Part shown: piece by piece, positions 1-6,175 of the stretch
How positions within the stretch are numbered: the first letter of the stretch is position 1
Layout: each line of letters begins with the position of its first letter
Source of the DNA: JAUWOY01 sp034431315
GTDB lineage: Bacteria; Chloroflexota; Anaerolineae; VGOG01
Direction of reading: 5' to 3'
Length of the DNA stretch: 9,313 bases
Assembly: GCA_034431315.1 (NCBI GenBank)
Contig: DAOUDK010000102.1
Span: 1 to 9,313 of the forward strand
Made by a program: the position numbers and the translations under genes
Notes under the pieces: model-generated
Told to the model about the DNA's origin: nothing
Databases searched by the model: none
Seen by the model: the letters and a program-made list of their open reading frames with translations, nothing else

Positions 1-807
1 CACAGAGTCGGTGTGGCCGGTGAGGGGCTGGCCGAGCCGCTGTCGTGCCGCGACGTCCCACAGAATGATGGTGTGGTCCCCACTGCCCGAGGCCAATGTT
101 TTGCCGTCTGGGCTGAAGGCCACGCTGAAGACATCGTGGGTGTGGCCAGTGAGGGGCTGGTCGGTAGGTTGACCGGTCGTAACATCCCACAGAATAATGG
201 TATTGTCGTCACTGCCCGAAGCCAACGTCCGCCCATCGGGGCTGAAGGCCACGCTCCACACCCAGAAGATGTGGCCCATGAAGGGCTGGCCGATAGGTTG
301 ACCAGTCGCAACATCCCACAGGATGATGGTTCTGTCCCTACCGCCCGTGGCCAACGTTCGCCCGTCGGGGCTGAAGGCCACGCTCAATACAAAGTCGGTG
401 TGGCCGATGAGGGGCTGGTCGATGGGTTGACCGGTCGCAACATCCCACAGGATAACAGTATTGTCGTCACTGCCCGAAGCCAACGTCTGCCCGTCGGGGC
501 TGAAGACCACACTCCCCACGACAGCCGTGTGGCCGATGAGGGGCTGGCCGATGGACTGACCGGTCGCAACATCCCACAGGATGATGGTGTTGTCGGCGCT
601 GCCTGAGGCCAACGTTCGCCCGTCGGGTCTGAAAGCCACACTGTGCACCCAGTTGGTGTGACCGGTGAGGGGCTGGCCGATGCGCTGACCGGTCGTGACA
701 TCCCACAGGATGATAGTGTTGTCGGAACTGCCCGAGGCCAACGTTCTGCCATCCGGGCTGAAGGCCACGCTCCACACCCGGTGGGTGTGACCCCGAAGGA
801 AAGTGGT
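1..807 (-). repeat. Tandem 129-bp repeats encoding WD40 blades
   Basis: Units on the minus strand are 807-679, 678-550, 549-421, 420-292, 291-163, 162-34 and a partial unit 33-1, each exactly 43 codons with no indels. The shared core is GH..V.SVAFSPDGRTLASGS.D.TIILWDVATGQ. The residues after GH differ in every unit (THRVW, TNWVH, TAVVG, TDFVL, IFWVW, THDVF, TDS), and the residues before the D.T step also differ (SSDN, SADN, SDDN, GRDR, SDDN, SGDH). The array continues past the left edge, so the number of blades is unknown. Equal length and high similarity point to recent duplication or recombination between units. Confidence 0.92.
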
Positions 808-2358
808 GAGGTGGGATTCGTATTCCAGTCCGGTGAGCAGACTGCCTCGAGCTTCCAGATTGTTGTCAGTCCGATAAGCCTCCAGGCTTAACAACAAGGC
901 TAGGTCAGGCTGATCATCCAGGTGAACGAGGGCTTGAGCGGCCAATTGGCGGGACAAGGAAATGCGCGCCTGTTCCGATGCCTTATTGCCTTGTACAAAT
1001 GCAAACACGGTCGCTATTACTGCCGATAGCAATGCCACTGCCAGCACTGCCACCAACAAGCGAAGACGTCTGCTAGCTCTGGCTTGCTCTTCAGCTCGTA
1101 GCCGCTGCTCTTCTGCCCGACGCTCCGCTTCGGCTCGTTCCTGCTGACGCGCGAGTTCCTGAATGCGCTTTATCAAGTATTCGTTGGCGAGTTCGTAGTA
1201 ATATGTTCCGCGCCGCGCTGTTCTGTAGACTACTCGTCGTCCTTCGAGGTATTCGAGGATGGTCCGTGTCGAAGATAGTTCTTCTCTGCCCTTGTCCTTT
1301 CCAAGGGCACTCAGTCCTCCCAACCGGTCTTCACTCACGACGTCCCGCGTACCAGATTCCGTAATCAGGTGGCTGAGAATCACTACGGTCTGAGACCTTA
1401 AGGCCGGCTCAACCCCCGCTAACTCGGATTCCAAGAACCCCTCGATAATTCCCTTGACTTCGCCTAACTCCTGAAACTCCTTAACTGTGATCTCAGACGT
1501 TGTTAGGGCGTACTCTTCCCAAAGGCGACTACAGATAATCTGAAGTTGAGTCGGTTGTATCCGAACATTGGGCTGTCTGTTGGACAGGTCCTGGATTATC
1601 CTCCCGGCAAGCTCAGGTGTCAGCTGAGAAGGAAACGGATTCGTGTTTTCAAAAGGTCCGAGAATGGCTTTTCTAGCACCGTCTTGGTCAAGATATTGCA
1701 GATGCACTCGGTGATCAAAGACCTGTGGATACTTCTTGGCCAGAATCTCCAGTTTTCCGAGAAAATCCTCTCGAATGACGATGATAACTTTCGCTTTCAA
1801 GCTCTCATCATTTACGATCTGAAAGATCGCATCCAAGAGCTTAGCCTGAAGAGCCTCTTCCTCCACAGCCTTGCCTCTGTCCTGGGCAAACAGTGTAAAC
1901 AACTCCTCAAATTGATCAAAGATGAGGACAGGGTAGGCATCTGTCTTGCGGATTGTCTTTAGAAACCGCTCCAGAGAGCACGACACGACTTGGCTCCCGG
2001 TATCGGTCTCTACAGATTTGTCTTCCACAAAGATTGATGGCAGAAAACATCTGTCATCCTCGTCTCCTATTGGGATCCTTTCGACCAAGATGGGCTCTTC
2101 TAGAGTTGGCCTGACACGTAGTCGCTCTGGACTCAGCCCTTCCTTCTCCAAGGCAGGGACAAGCCCTGCGTTGATCAACGAAGACTTGCCGGTTCCAGAT
2201 TCCCCGAACAATAGCACCAGACGAGAGACCAGGACCTTGGCCAAGAGCTCAGTAACCGTCTCCTCTCTGCCAAAAAAGTATGCTTTATCCACATACTGGA
2301 ATGGCTGGATGCCTCGATAGGGAGATGCTAGCCCGTCTCGTCCTTCACTACTTCTCAT
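1..2358 (-). CDS. nSTAND1-type NTPase with transmembrane helix and WD40 repeats (3' end beyond window)
   Basis: The minus frame is open without a stop from the ATG at 2358 to base 1, giving 786 codons; the C-terminus is missing. Residues 13-34 carry the PYRG..PF.....FFGRE signature that opens nSTAND1 modules. Walker A is GESGTGKSS (52-60), Walker B is VLIFDQFEELF (144-154), followed by VIREDFL (195-200) and a helical region to about 395. Residues 398-430 are a highly charged coiled coil (Q, E, R, A), 433-456 a hydrophobic helix, then a linker with LSRQLAAQAL and six complete 43-residue WD40 repeats plus the start of a seventh. The family consists of signal-transducing ATPases that oligomerise on ligand binding; some relatives are anti-phage sensors. 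The ATG overlaps the end of the SIR2-like gene by 11 nt, implying coupled translation. The NTPase part is visibly less GC-rich than the repeats. Family call is strong; the role is inferred. Confidence 0.93.
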   Translation of the reverse strand, partial: MRSSEGRDGLASPYRGIQPFQYVDKAYFFGREETVTELLAKVLVSRLVLLFGESGTGKSSLINAGLVPALEKEGLSPERLRVRPTLEEPILVERIPIGDEDDRCFLPSIFVEDKSVETDTGSQVVSCSLERFLKTIRKTDAYPVLIFDQFEELFTLFAQDRGKAVEEEALQAKLLDAIFQIVNDESLKAKVIIVIREDFLGKLEILAKKYPQVFDHRVHLQYLDQDGARKAILGPFENTNPFPSQLTPELAGRIIQDLSNRQPNVRIQPTQLQIICSRLWEEYALTTSEITVKEFQELGEVKGIIEGFLESELAGVEPALRSQTVVILSHLITESGTRDVVSEDRLGGLSALGKDKGREELSSTRTILEYLEGRRVVYRTARRGTYYYELANEYLIKRIQELARQQERAEAERRAEEQRLRAEEQARASRRLRLLVAVLAVALLSAVIATVFAFVQGNKASEQARISLSRQLAAQALVHLDDQPDLALLLSLEAYRTDNNLEARGSLLTGLEYESHLTTFLRGHTHRVWSVAFSPDGRTLASGSSDNTIILWDVTTGQRIGQPLTGHTNWVHSVAFRPDGRTLASGSADNTIILWDVATGQSIGQPLIGHTAVVGSVVFSPDGQTLASGSDDNTVILWDVATGQPIDQPLIGHTDFVLSVAFSPDGRTLATGGRDRTIILWDVATGQPIGQPFMGHIFWVWSVAFSPDGRTLASGSDDNTIILWDVTTGQPTDQPLTGHTHDVFSVAFSPDGKTLASGSGDHTIILWDVAARQRLGQPLTGHTDSV

Positions 2359-3229
2359 GGTATTCGACCCCCATACATTCTTTGTACAGAGCAGGGACGA
2401 AGTTCCATAGGTCTTCCTTGACAAAACTGACCATCGGCTTCGCCCCTCGCTCCCAAACCCAAACCACAAGGTTGTCAGGGTAAGGGTCCACTGAAAAAGA
2501 CAGGGGAAAGTTGGCCACATCTACATGCCATCGCAGAGTCCTGAAAAGCAGGCGTAGATTGTAATCTTTGAGGCCATAGCCGATGAACAAGATTGGCCAC
2601 GAATTCAGTCGAGCCCGGATGTTTTCATGAATCGGGTGGTAATGGGCAACAGCCATTTTTTGAACAAAGCGGATGTAGTCTTCTTCTGTCACCACGATGG
2701 ATTCGGGCTTATCAATATCCCCATGGAGCTTCAACAGAATAGGGTTCTCTTCTAGCGGATCCAGTGGAACTACTTCAGCCGAAGCAGTAAGTTCAGGGTC
2801 ATATATTCGAACGATAGGTTGTTTAGGTCTTCCATCTCTTGTATCCGCTCTGGCTAAGGCAATGTCGAATAGGTGATCGTAATTGGTGGTGACCACGATA
2901 GGGAAAGGCAAGGCCGCCAACATATGTAGGGCCGGTGAGGGTATGATCTCAGGTTCTGTGATTTCCTCCTCAATAGCCTGAACCAGCGATCGGCGCGATC
3001 CGCCCGGTCTAAATTCATAGTAGAGCGCGACTCTTTGGAGATTAGTTACGTCTTCGTCCGGGTATCCACATCTTGCCGCCAGTTGCCGGGACAGTTCTGC
3101 TCCGCTTGGGGGAGCATCCTTATACTTAAAGCGCGATCCTTCGGGAGAAGGGGCCGAGGCCATGGCACCAAGAAACAAGATACACTTCCCCTTCTTACCG
3201 CTTTCAATGATTTCGTCTGGGATTCGCAT
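2348..3229 (-). CDS. SIR2-like (SIR2_2 type) NAD-binding/NADase domain protein
   Basis: The protein is 293 aa from the ATG at 3229, which has a GAGG motif 8 nt upstream and starts as related proteins do (MRIPDEIIE). A longer reading from GTG 3274 (308 aa) is possible but has no clear ribosome binding site. Visible SIR2 motifs, numbered from the ATG: LFLGAMAS near 18-25 (the GAG.S nucleotide-binding loop, with Met for the second Gly), TTNYD at 114-118 with the conserved Asn116, KLHGD at 167-171 with the catalytic-type His169, and IGYGLKD at 216-222. No transmembrane segment or second domain is evident. Stand-alone SIR2-like domains of bacterial immune systems degrade NAD+ when their partner is triggered. 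The gene overlaps the downstream nSTAND-WD40 gene by 11 nt and follows the Nudix gene within 53 nt, so it probably acts with them. NADase activity is inferred from motifs. Confidence 0.87.
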   Translation of the reverse strand: MRIPDEIIESGKKGKCILFLGAMASAPSPEGSRFKYKDAPPSGAELSRQLAARCGYPDEDVTNLQRVALYYEFRPGGSRRSLVQAIEEEITEPEIIPSPALHMLAALPFPIVVTTNYDHLFDIALARADTRDGRPKQPIVRIYDPELTASAEVVPLDPLEENPILLKLHGDIDKPESIVVTEEDYIRFVQKMAVAHYHPIHENIRARLNSWPILFIGYGLKDYNLRLLFRTLRWHVDVANFPLSFSVDPYPDNLVVWVWERGAKPMVSFVKEDLWNFVPALYKECMGVEYHEK

Positions 3230-3282
3230 ACCAACACCCTCTTTCTTATCAAGACGTGCGACATTCCCTTCCACCCGGAGGT

Positions 3283-3945
3283 CTACACGTGAACATTCCC
3301 AGCCTTGAGCAACGCTAGATGCTGTAGCGCGATAATGGTCTTGGCGTCGCCGATCTCGCCACGCGCTAACATATCCATGGCCTCACGAAAAGGAAGCACC
3401 ACGACCTGAGTGTCCTCTCCCTCTGCCACGACGCCTCCGCCTTTGCCAATGCGTTGGCGATGATCCACCTCGCCCAGGAACAGATGAACGCGCTCCGATG
3501 TGCCGCCAGGGCTGGGATAGAAGGTGGTGATGTACTGCAAATCCTCCTCCACCTCGTAGCCCGCTTCTTCCAGCAGTTCCTTGTTGGCTACTTCCTTGAC
3601 GGTCCGGCCTTCATCCACAACCCCGGCCACGATTTCCAGCAGCCACGCCTGCTTGGCGCTGTCGCCCTCACGCTCATCAGGGTCGAGGCTGGCGTAGACA
3701 GGATAGCGAAACTGGCGGACCAGGATCACGGCATCGTCGTGGGGATCATAAAGCAGCACGCCCACGGAGTCACCGCGCTCGAAGTTAATGCGGGTGACAG
3801 GGGCGCTCATCCGGCCATCAAAACGCCGATACTGGAGTGTTGCGCGGATGATTCGAAATAGCTTGCCGAACGAGTAATCCTCGGCCAGGTCGAGGATCTT
3901 CACCCACGGGCTGGCGTCATTTGGCTGAGACGATCCTGACGGCAT
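3283..3945 (-). CDS. Nudix hydrolase, NudK / ADP-ribose pyrophosphatase-like
   Basis: A 220-aa protein of the NudF/NudK (TIGR00052-like) class, which cleaves ADP-ribose, GDP-mannose and similar nucleoside diphosphate sugars to a nucleoside monophosphate and a sugar phosphate. The N-terminal YRRFDGRMSAPVTR.NFERGDSVGVLLYD stretch (39-67) and the later YPSPGGTSE (143-151) and GEIGDAKTI (196-204) match NudK-type proteins. The Nudix box spans 108-130; the metal-binding KELLEE core (122-127) is intact, but the earlier conserved Glu is Arg114 and the usual Arg is Lys122. The ATG lies 4 nt after the stop of the upstream membrane gene, with AGGA close by, and the stop is 53 nt ahead of the SIR2 ATG. 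Its product class suits an NADase neighbour, since SIR2 activity liberates ADP-ribose, but a housekeeping role is equally possible. The substrate cannot be decided from sequence alone. Confidence 0.9.
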   Translation of the reverse strand: MPSGSSQPNDASPWVKILDLAEDYSFGKLFRIIRATLQYRRFDGRMSAPVTRINFERGDSVGVLLYDPHDDAVILVRQFRYPVYASLDPDEREGDSAKQAWLLEIVAGVVDEGRTVKEVANKELLEEAGYEVEEDLQYITTFYPSPGGTSERVHLFLGEVDHRQRIGKGGGVVAEGEDTQVVVLPFREAMDMLARGEIGDAKTIIALQHLALLKAGNVHV

Positions 3946-3949
3946 AATC

Positions 3950-4684
3950 CTATTGCTCCGATCTCAAGAAAGCGAAATACAGCCATACGTGGAAGGCAAA
4001 GAACGCCAAGCCGAATAGGGCCAGTGGCCCTAGGACCAACAAGGGAAACGATCGTCTGGCGGTCAGACTCAATAGCGCTCCTCCCGCCACGTAGGCCACG
4101 CTGTTCAAGAAAGCGATCAGCACGGCCGAGTAGAAGAACACGGTCCACGGCTTGTCTGGGGGAGGGAGGGTCTCGGTCTTCCAGACAAAGGCTTCGCGCA
4201 GCTCATCAGGCTTGAAGTCTTTCACGTGCTGGATGTAGAAGTCCTTGATCTTGTTCATCGCCCGGGCGCTGTCGTGCCAGGCCTGACGCAGGCGAGTGAT
4301 CTTCAGGAAATACAGCCAGCCGATACCGCACAGCAGCCACAGGAGCATGGCTCCGACATCCTTCGGGAGGCCAGTGTTCTGTGCCAGCACGCCAACTGCG
4401 CCCGAAACCACCACAGCTGTGACCAACAGGTAGAAGTTGACCATGGTGTGTCGGTCCTGCATCGCCTCGCTGGCCGTAACACGGGCATATTCGAACTCCC
4501 AACCGAGGATGTCAGATGAGTCCAGGAACTCCTTACCCTGCGTCTCTTGAGTTTGCGTGGGCGGCTGGCTGGGCTTGTCGCCGGCACGCCGGTTCATAGC
4601 CAGGATCGCCAACAAGGTCAATACGTTTGCGACCAGAAAGACAAATGAGATGCCGATTTGGAAGAGGGTGCGTATCATAATCAT
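3950..4684 (-). CDS. Five-TM membrane protein of unknown function (SLATT-like layout)
   Basis: A 244-aa membrane protein I do not recognise by name. Hydrophobic segments lie near 5-29, 82-102, 109-128, 180-206 and 213-239. A Pro/Gln/Thr-rich linker (38-50) precedes an amphipathic stretch (EYARVTASEAMQDRH, 65-79) just before the second TM, and another charged helix (RLRQAWHDSARAMNKIKDFY, 131-150) follows the third. Helix, TM pair, helix recalls SLATT-type two-TM modules found in nucleotide-sensing conflict systems, but this is a resemblance of layout only. The start at ATG 4684 is supported by AGGAGGT ending 8 nt upstream; a second ATG two codons on is less well placed. The stop (3950-3952) is 4 nt from the Nudix start, so the two genes are probably co-transcribed and coupled. 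It opens the Nudix/SIR2/STAND run. Confidence 0.8.
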   Translation of the reverse strand: MIMIRTLFQIGISFVFLVANVLTLLAILAMNRRAGDKPSQPPTQTQETQGKEFLDSSDILGWEFEYARVTASEAMQDRHTMVNFYLLVTAVVVSGAVGVLAQNTGLPKDVGAMLLWLLCGIGWLYFLKITRLRQAWHDSARAMNKIKDFYIQHVKDFKPDELREAFVWKTETLPPPDKPWTVFFYSAVLIAFLNSVAYVAGGALLSLTARRSFPLLVLGPLALFGLAFFAFHVWLYFAFLRSEQ

Positions 4685-4724
4685 AGGCAGTGACCTCCTA
4701 TCACAGACCCCCGCGCGGGAAAAA

Positions 4725-4800
4725 CACGGATCGGCAGGATTAACGGATCAGGCGGTTTGGATTGAAGAAAAATCCGCCAACTCCGCACATCAGCGTTCTT
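4725..4800. repeat. Hairpin-forming repeat, copy A
   Basis: A 29-bp stretch (4727-4755, CGGATCGGCAGGATTAAC and onward) is repeated perfectly at 4814-4842. Together with the right arm near 4770-4798 it forms an imperfect palindrome. Read as minus-strand RNA, a 26-nt alignment of the arms gives 17 Watson-Crick and 5 G-U pairs around a short loop. The descending arm ends in CCGTG followed by five T on the minus strand (4724-4720), so this copy could also end transcription from the gene at 4902-5540. Confidence 0.65.
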
Positions 4801-4811
4801 GAGAGGATAAC

Positions 4812-4885
4812 CGCGGATCGGCAGGATTAACGGATCAGGCGGCTTGGACTGAGAAAATCCGCAAATCCTGCGAATCCGTGTTCTA
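4812..4885. repeat. Hairpin-forming repeat, copy B
   Basis: Second copy of the element, starting at CGCGGATCGGCAGG and ending at GAATCCGTGTTCT. Its arms (4812-4835 and 4858-4881) are 24 nt each with 19 Watson-Crick and 2 G-U pairs in the minus-strand RNA, around a loop of about 22 nt. The left 29 bp are identical to copy A; the loop and right arm differ by substitutions and small indels. ATCCGC/GCGGAT-rich repeats of this sort are often dispersed through bacterial genomes, but I cannot test the copy number here. Confidence 0.65.
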
Positions 4886-4901
4886 AACCCGTGGCCCCGC
4901 A

Positions 4902-5540
4902 TTAACCGCCCGAGGTGCTTTCCTCTTCCTCTTCTTCCTGTGGCACAGCGTCCTCTCCCGGCTCCGGCTTGGCCAGCACAGTCTCAGCCACTTCTTTGAG
5001 CTTCAGCACCGCCTGCTCCGAGAACATGCCCACCAGGGCACCGAGGCCCGCGAAGCCAAAGGGACTGGTTTGCTCGATGGTCGCCGCGGGCGAGAAGAAC
5101 CCGCCTCTGATGACGAAATAGAAGACGAGCCCCAGGGTTGAGCCGACGAAGGGCAACAGGATGTACTTCGCCAACCAGCTCCACACCAATTCCCGGTTGC
5201 CGACGTACCAGTAGAGCGACCGGAGGGCATGTACCAGGCTGCCCAGGGCACCAGCCAGCGCTACGATGAAGATCAAGCGGACCTCGTCCGAAACCGCAAG
5301 CGTCCAGAAGAGGAAGGCCACTGGCGATGAGGTCGGCGCCGACCCTGTGGCTGGGGTTGGGGGCGGCCAGAACTGTACCAGGCTGTACAGCAGGAGGATG
5401 GAGGCCAGGATGAGGTAGGCCGTGATCAAGATAACGCCAATCGGGCCTACTAGACTCGCTCCTACCCCGGTACGCTTCGGCGCGGCGGGTTCTTTAGGTT
5501 CTTCATTCACTTCGGTTGTCGTGTTGAGTTCCTCAGTCAT
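4902..5540 (-). CDS. Four-TM membrane protein of unknown function with acidic C-terminal tail
   Basis: A 212-aa protein with a Glu/Pro/Thr-rich N-terminus (1-25), TM segments near 30-56, 88-108, 121-146 and 160-176, a Pro/Thr/Ser-rich linker (57-74) between the first two, and an acidic tail (run of six Glu at 202-207). The central block RLIFIVALAGALGSLVHALR...YVGNREL.WSW (88-122), with VIRGGFF and GFAGLGALVGMFSEQA.LKL, looks like a conserved uncharacterised family, but I cannot name a function. The ATG at 5540 has AAGGAGAG 6 nt or so upstream. A consensus-like promoter is found about 80-100 bp ahead, so this gene is probably transcribed independently of the rsbW-like gene. A repeat-bearing gap of 217 bp separates it from the next membrane gene, so shared transcription is uncertain. 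Confidence 0.8.
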   Translation of the reverse strand: MTEELNTTTEVNEEPKEPAAPKRTGVGASLVGPIGVILITAYLILASILLLYSLVQFWPPPTPATGSAPTSSPVAFLFWTLAVSDEVRLIFIVALAGALGSLVHALRSLYWYVGNRELVWSWLAKYILLPFVGSTLGLVFYFVIRGGFFSPAATIEQTSPFGFAGLGALVGMFSEQAVLKLKEVAETVLAKPEPGEDAVPQEEEEEESTSGG

Positions 5541-5618
5541 GTTTCTCTCTCCTTTTCTTGTTATTGATGTGGGGGCGTCGGCCCACCACGAGCGGTGAAT
5601 CCAGAATGTTTAGCTCAT

Positions 5619-5646
5619 ATTCTACTCCTTTTTGCCTCAGCGTCAA
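5619..5646 (-). promoter_or_regulatory. Sigma70-type promoter for the 4902-5540 gene
   Basis: On the minus strand TTGACG (5646-5641) is followed after 16 nt by TAGAAT (5624-5619), each matching five of six consensus bases. The predicted start of transcription is near 5612, leaving a leader of about 70 nt before the ATG at 5540. It sits in the gap after the rsbW-like gene, where a new transcription unit is plausible. Confidence 0.55.
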
Positions 5647-5703
5647 GCAGATGAACGCGGATCTCAGCGGATGATGTCCTCTGCCTGCGTAGAGCGGCGC
5701 TCA

Positions 5704-5735
5704 CCAGCAGTTCGGGCGGGGTCGAACCGGTCTGG
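5704..5735 (-). terminator. Stem-loop just after the rsbW-like gene, possible transcript end
   Basis: In minus-strand RNA, CCAG and CGGTTCG pair with CGAACTG and CTGG around an 8-nt loop (11 pairs, one of them G-U, with a 2-nt bulge). It begins 11 nt after the rsbW-like stop codon. No T-run follows, so it is not a classic intrinsic terminator; it may stabilise or mark the 3' end of the rsb transcript. Confidence 0.3.
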
Positions 5736-5745
5736 CAGATGCTGA

Positions 5746-6165
5746 TTATCGGCGTATTCTCTTGACCATCGTCAACTCGCTGCCCTCGGCAGTGAAGTGG
5801 AAACAAACCTCATCCATGAGTTGGCGCATAAAGTAGAGGCCCAGGCCCCCTTTCTTACGTTTGTCCAGGCAGCATGTGGTATCTGGCGGGGGAACGGCAT
5901 CTGGCTCGAAGGGGTGGGCGTTGTCGCGGATGGTGACCACGAAGTCGCCCTCCGCACACTCGCAGCACAGGGCGATTTCACCCTTATCCTCCTCCCCGTA
6001 GCCATGCTCGATGACGTTGACACAGGCCTCGTCCACGGCCATCTGCACCTCGAAGGTGGCCTTCTCGTTCAGGCCCGAGGCCTGGGCCGCCTTGGTCACA
6101 AACTCAGCGATAGTGGCCAGGTTCTCCAGGCGGCCATCCACCGTCAACTCCCATCGCTTGGGCAT
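5746..6165 (-). CDS. RsbW-like serine kinase / anti-sigma factor (HATPase_c_2)
   Basis: A 139-aa cytosolic GHKL-type ATPase domain, close to the usual RsbW/SpoIIAB length. The N-box is AVDEACVNVIEHGY (43-56) with Glu46 and Asn50, the G1 region is IRDNAHPFEP (79-88), and the G2 glycine loop is KKGGLGLYFMR (104-114). The G1 motif has Ala83 where D.G is usual, a minor oddity. Such proteins phosphorylate a serine on an STAS antagonist and hold a sigma factor or other partner inactive. The ATG lies 10 nt after the stop of the SpoIIE-type phosphatase gene, and the spacer itself contains AGGAGAG, so the two are coupled. The STAS substrate is probably the protein encoded at 8740-9075. No sigma factor is adjacent. 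Confidence 0.9.
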   Translation of the reverse strand: MPKRWELTVDGRLENLATIAEFVTKAAQASGLNEKATFEVQMAVDEACVNVIEHGYGEEDKGEIALCCECAEGDFVVTIRDNAHPFEPDAVPPPDTTCCLDKRKKGGLGLYFMRQLMDEVCFHFTAEGSELTMVKRIRR

Positions 6166-6175
6166 TGTCTCTCCT

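Noticed and set aside
13..606. Plus-strand open frame of 197 codons with internal repeats
   Set aside because: It is the antisense of the WD40 repeats; its periodicity comes from the 129-bp units, and the minus frame has clear WD40 and nSTAND motifs.
3230..3274. GTG at 3274 as start of the SIR2 gene
   Set aside because: No Shine-Dalgarno before it, whereas ATG at 3229 has GAGG at good spacing and gives a family-like N-terminus. It remains possible.
3454..3861. Plus-strand open frame opposite the Nudix gene
   Set aside because: Antisense shadow in GC-rich coding DNA, with no ribosome binding site or recognisable motif; the Nudix frame explains the region.
4710..4724. CCCGCGCGGG palindrome followed by five A as a terminator
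   Set aside because: On the plus strand it is followed by A rather than T, and no plus-strand gene ends here; on the minus strand the T-run precedes it.
4725..4885. CRISPR array
   Set aside because: Only two repeat copies, each palindromic over its whole length, with no regular spacers or cas genes.
5704..5735. GGTTCGACC resembling a tRNA T-loop
   Set aside because: No acceptor, D or anticodon arms can be drawn around it; it is simply one arm of the stem-loop after the rsbW-like gene.
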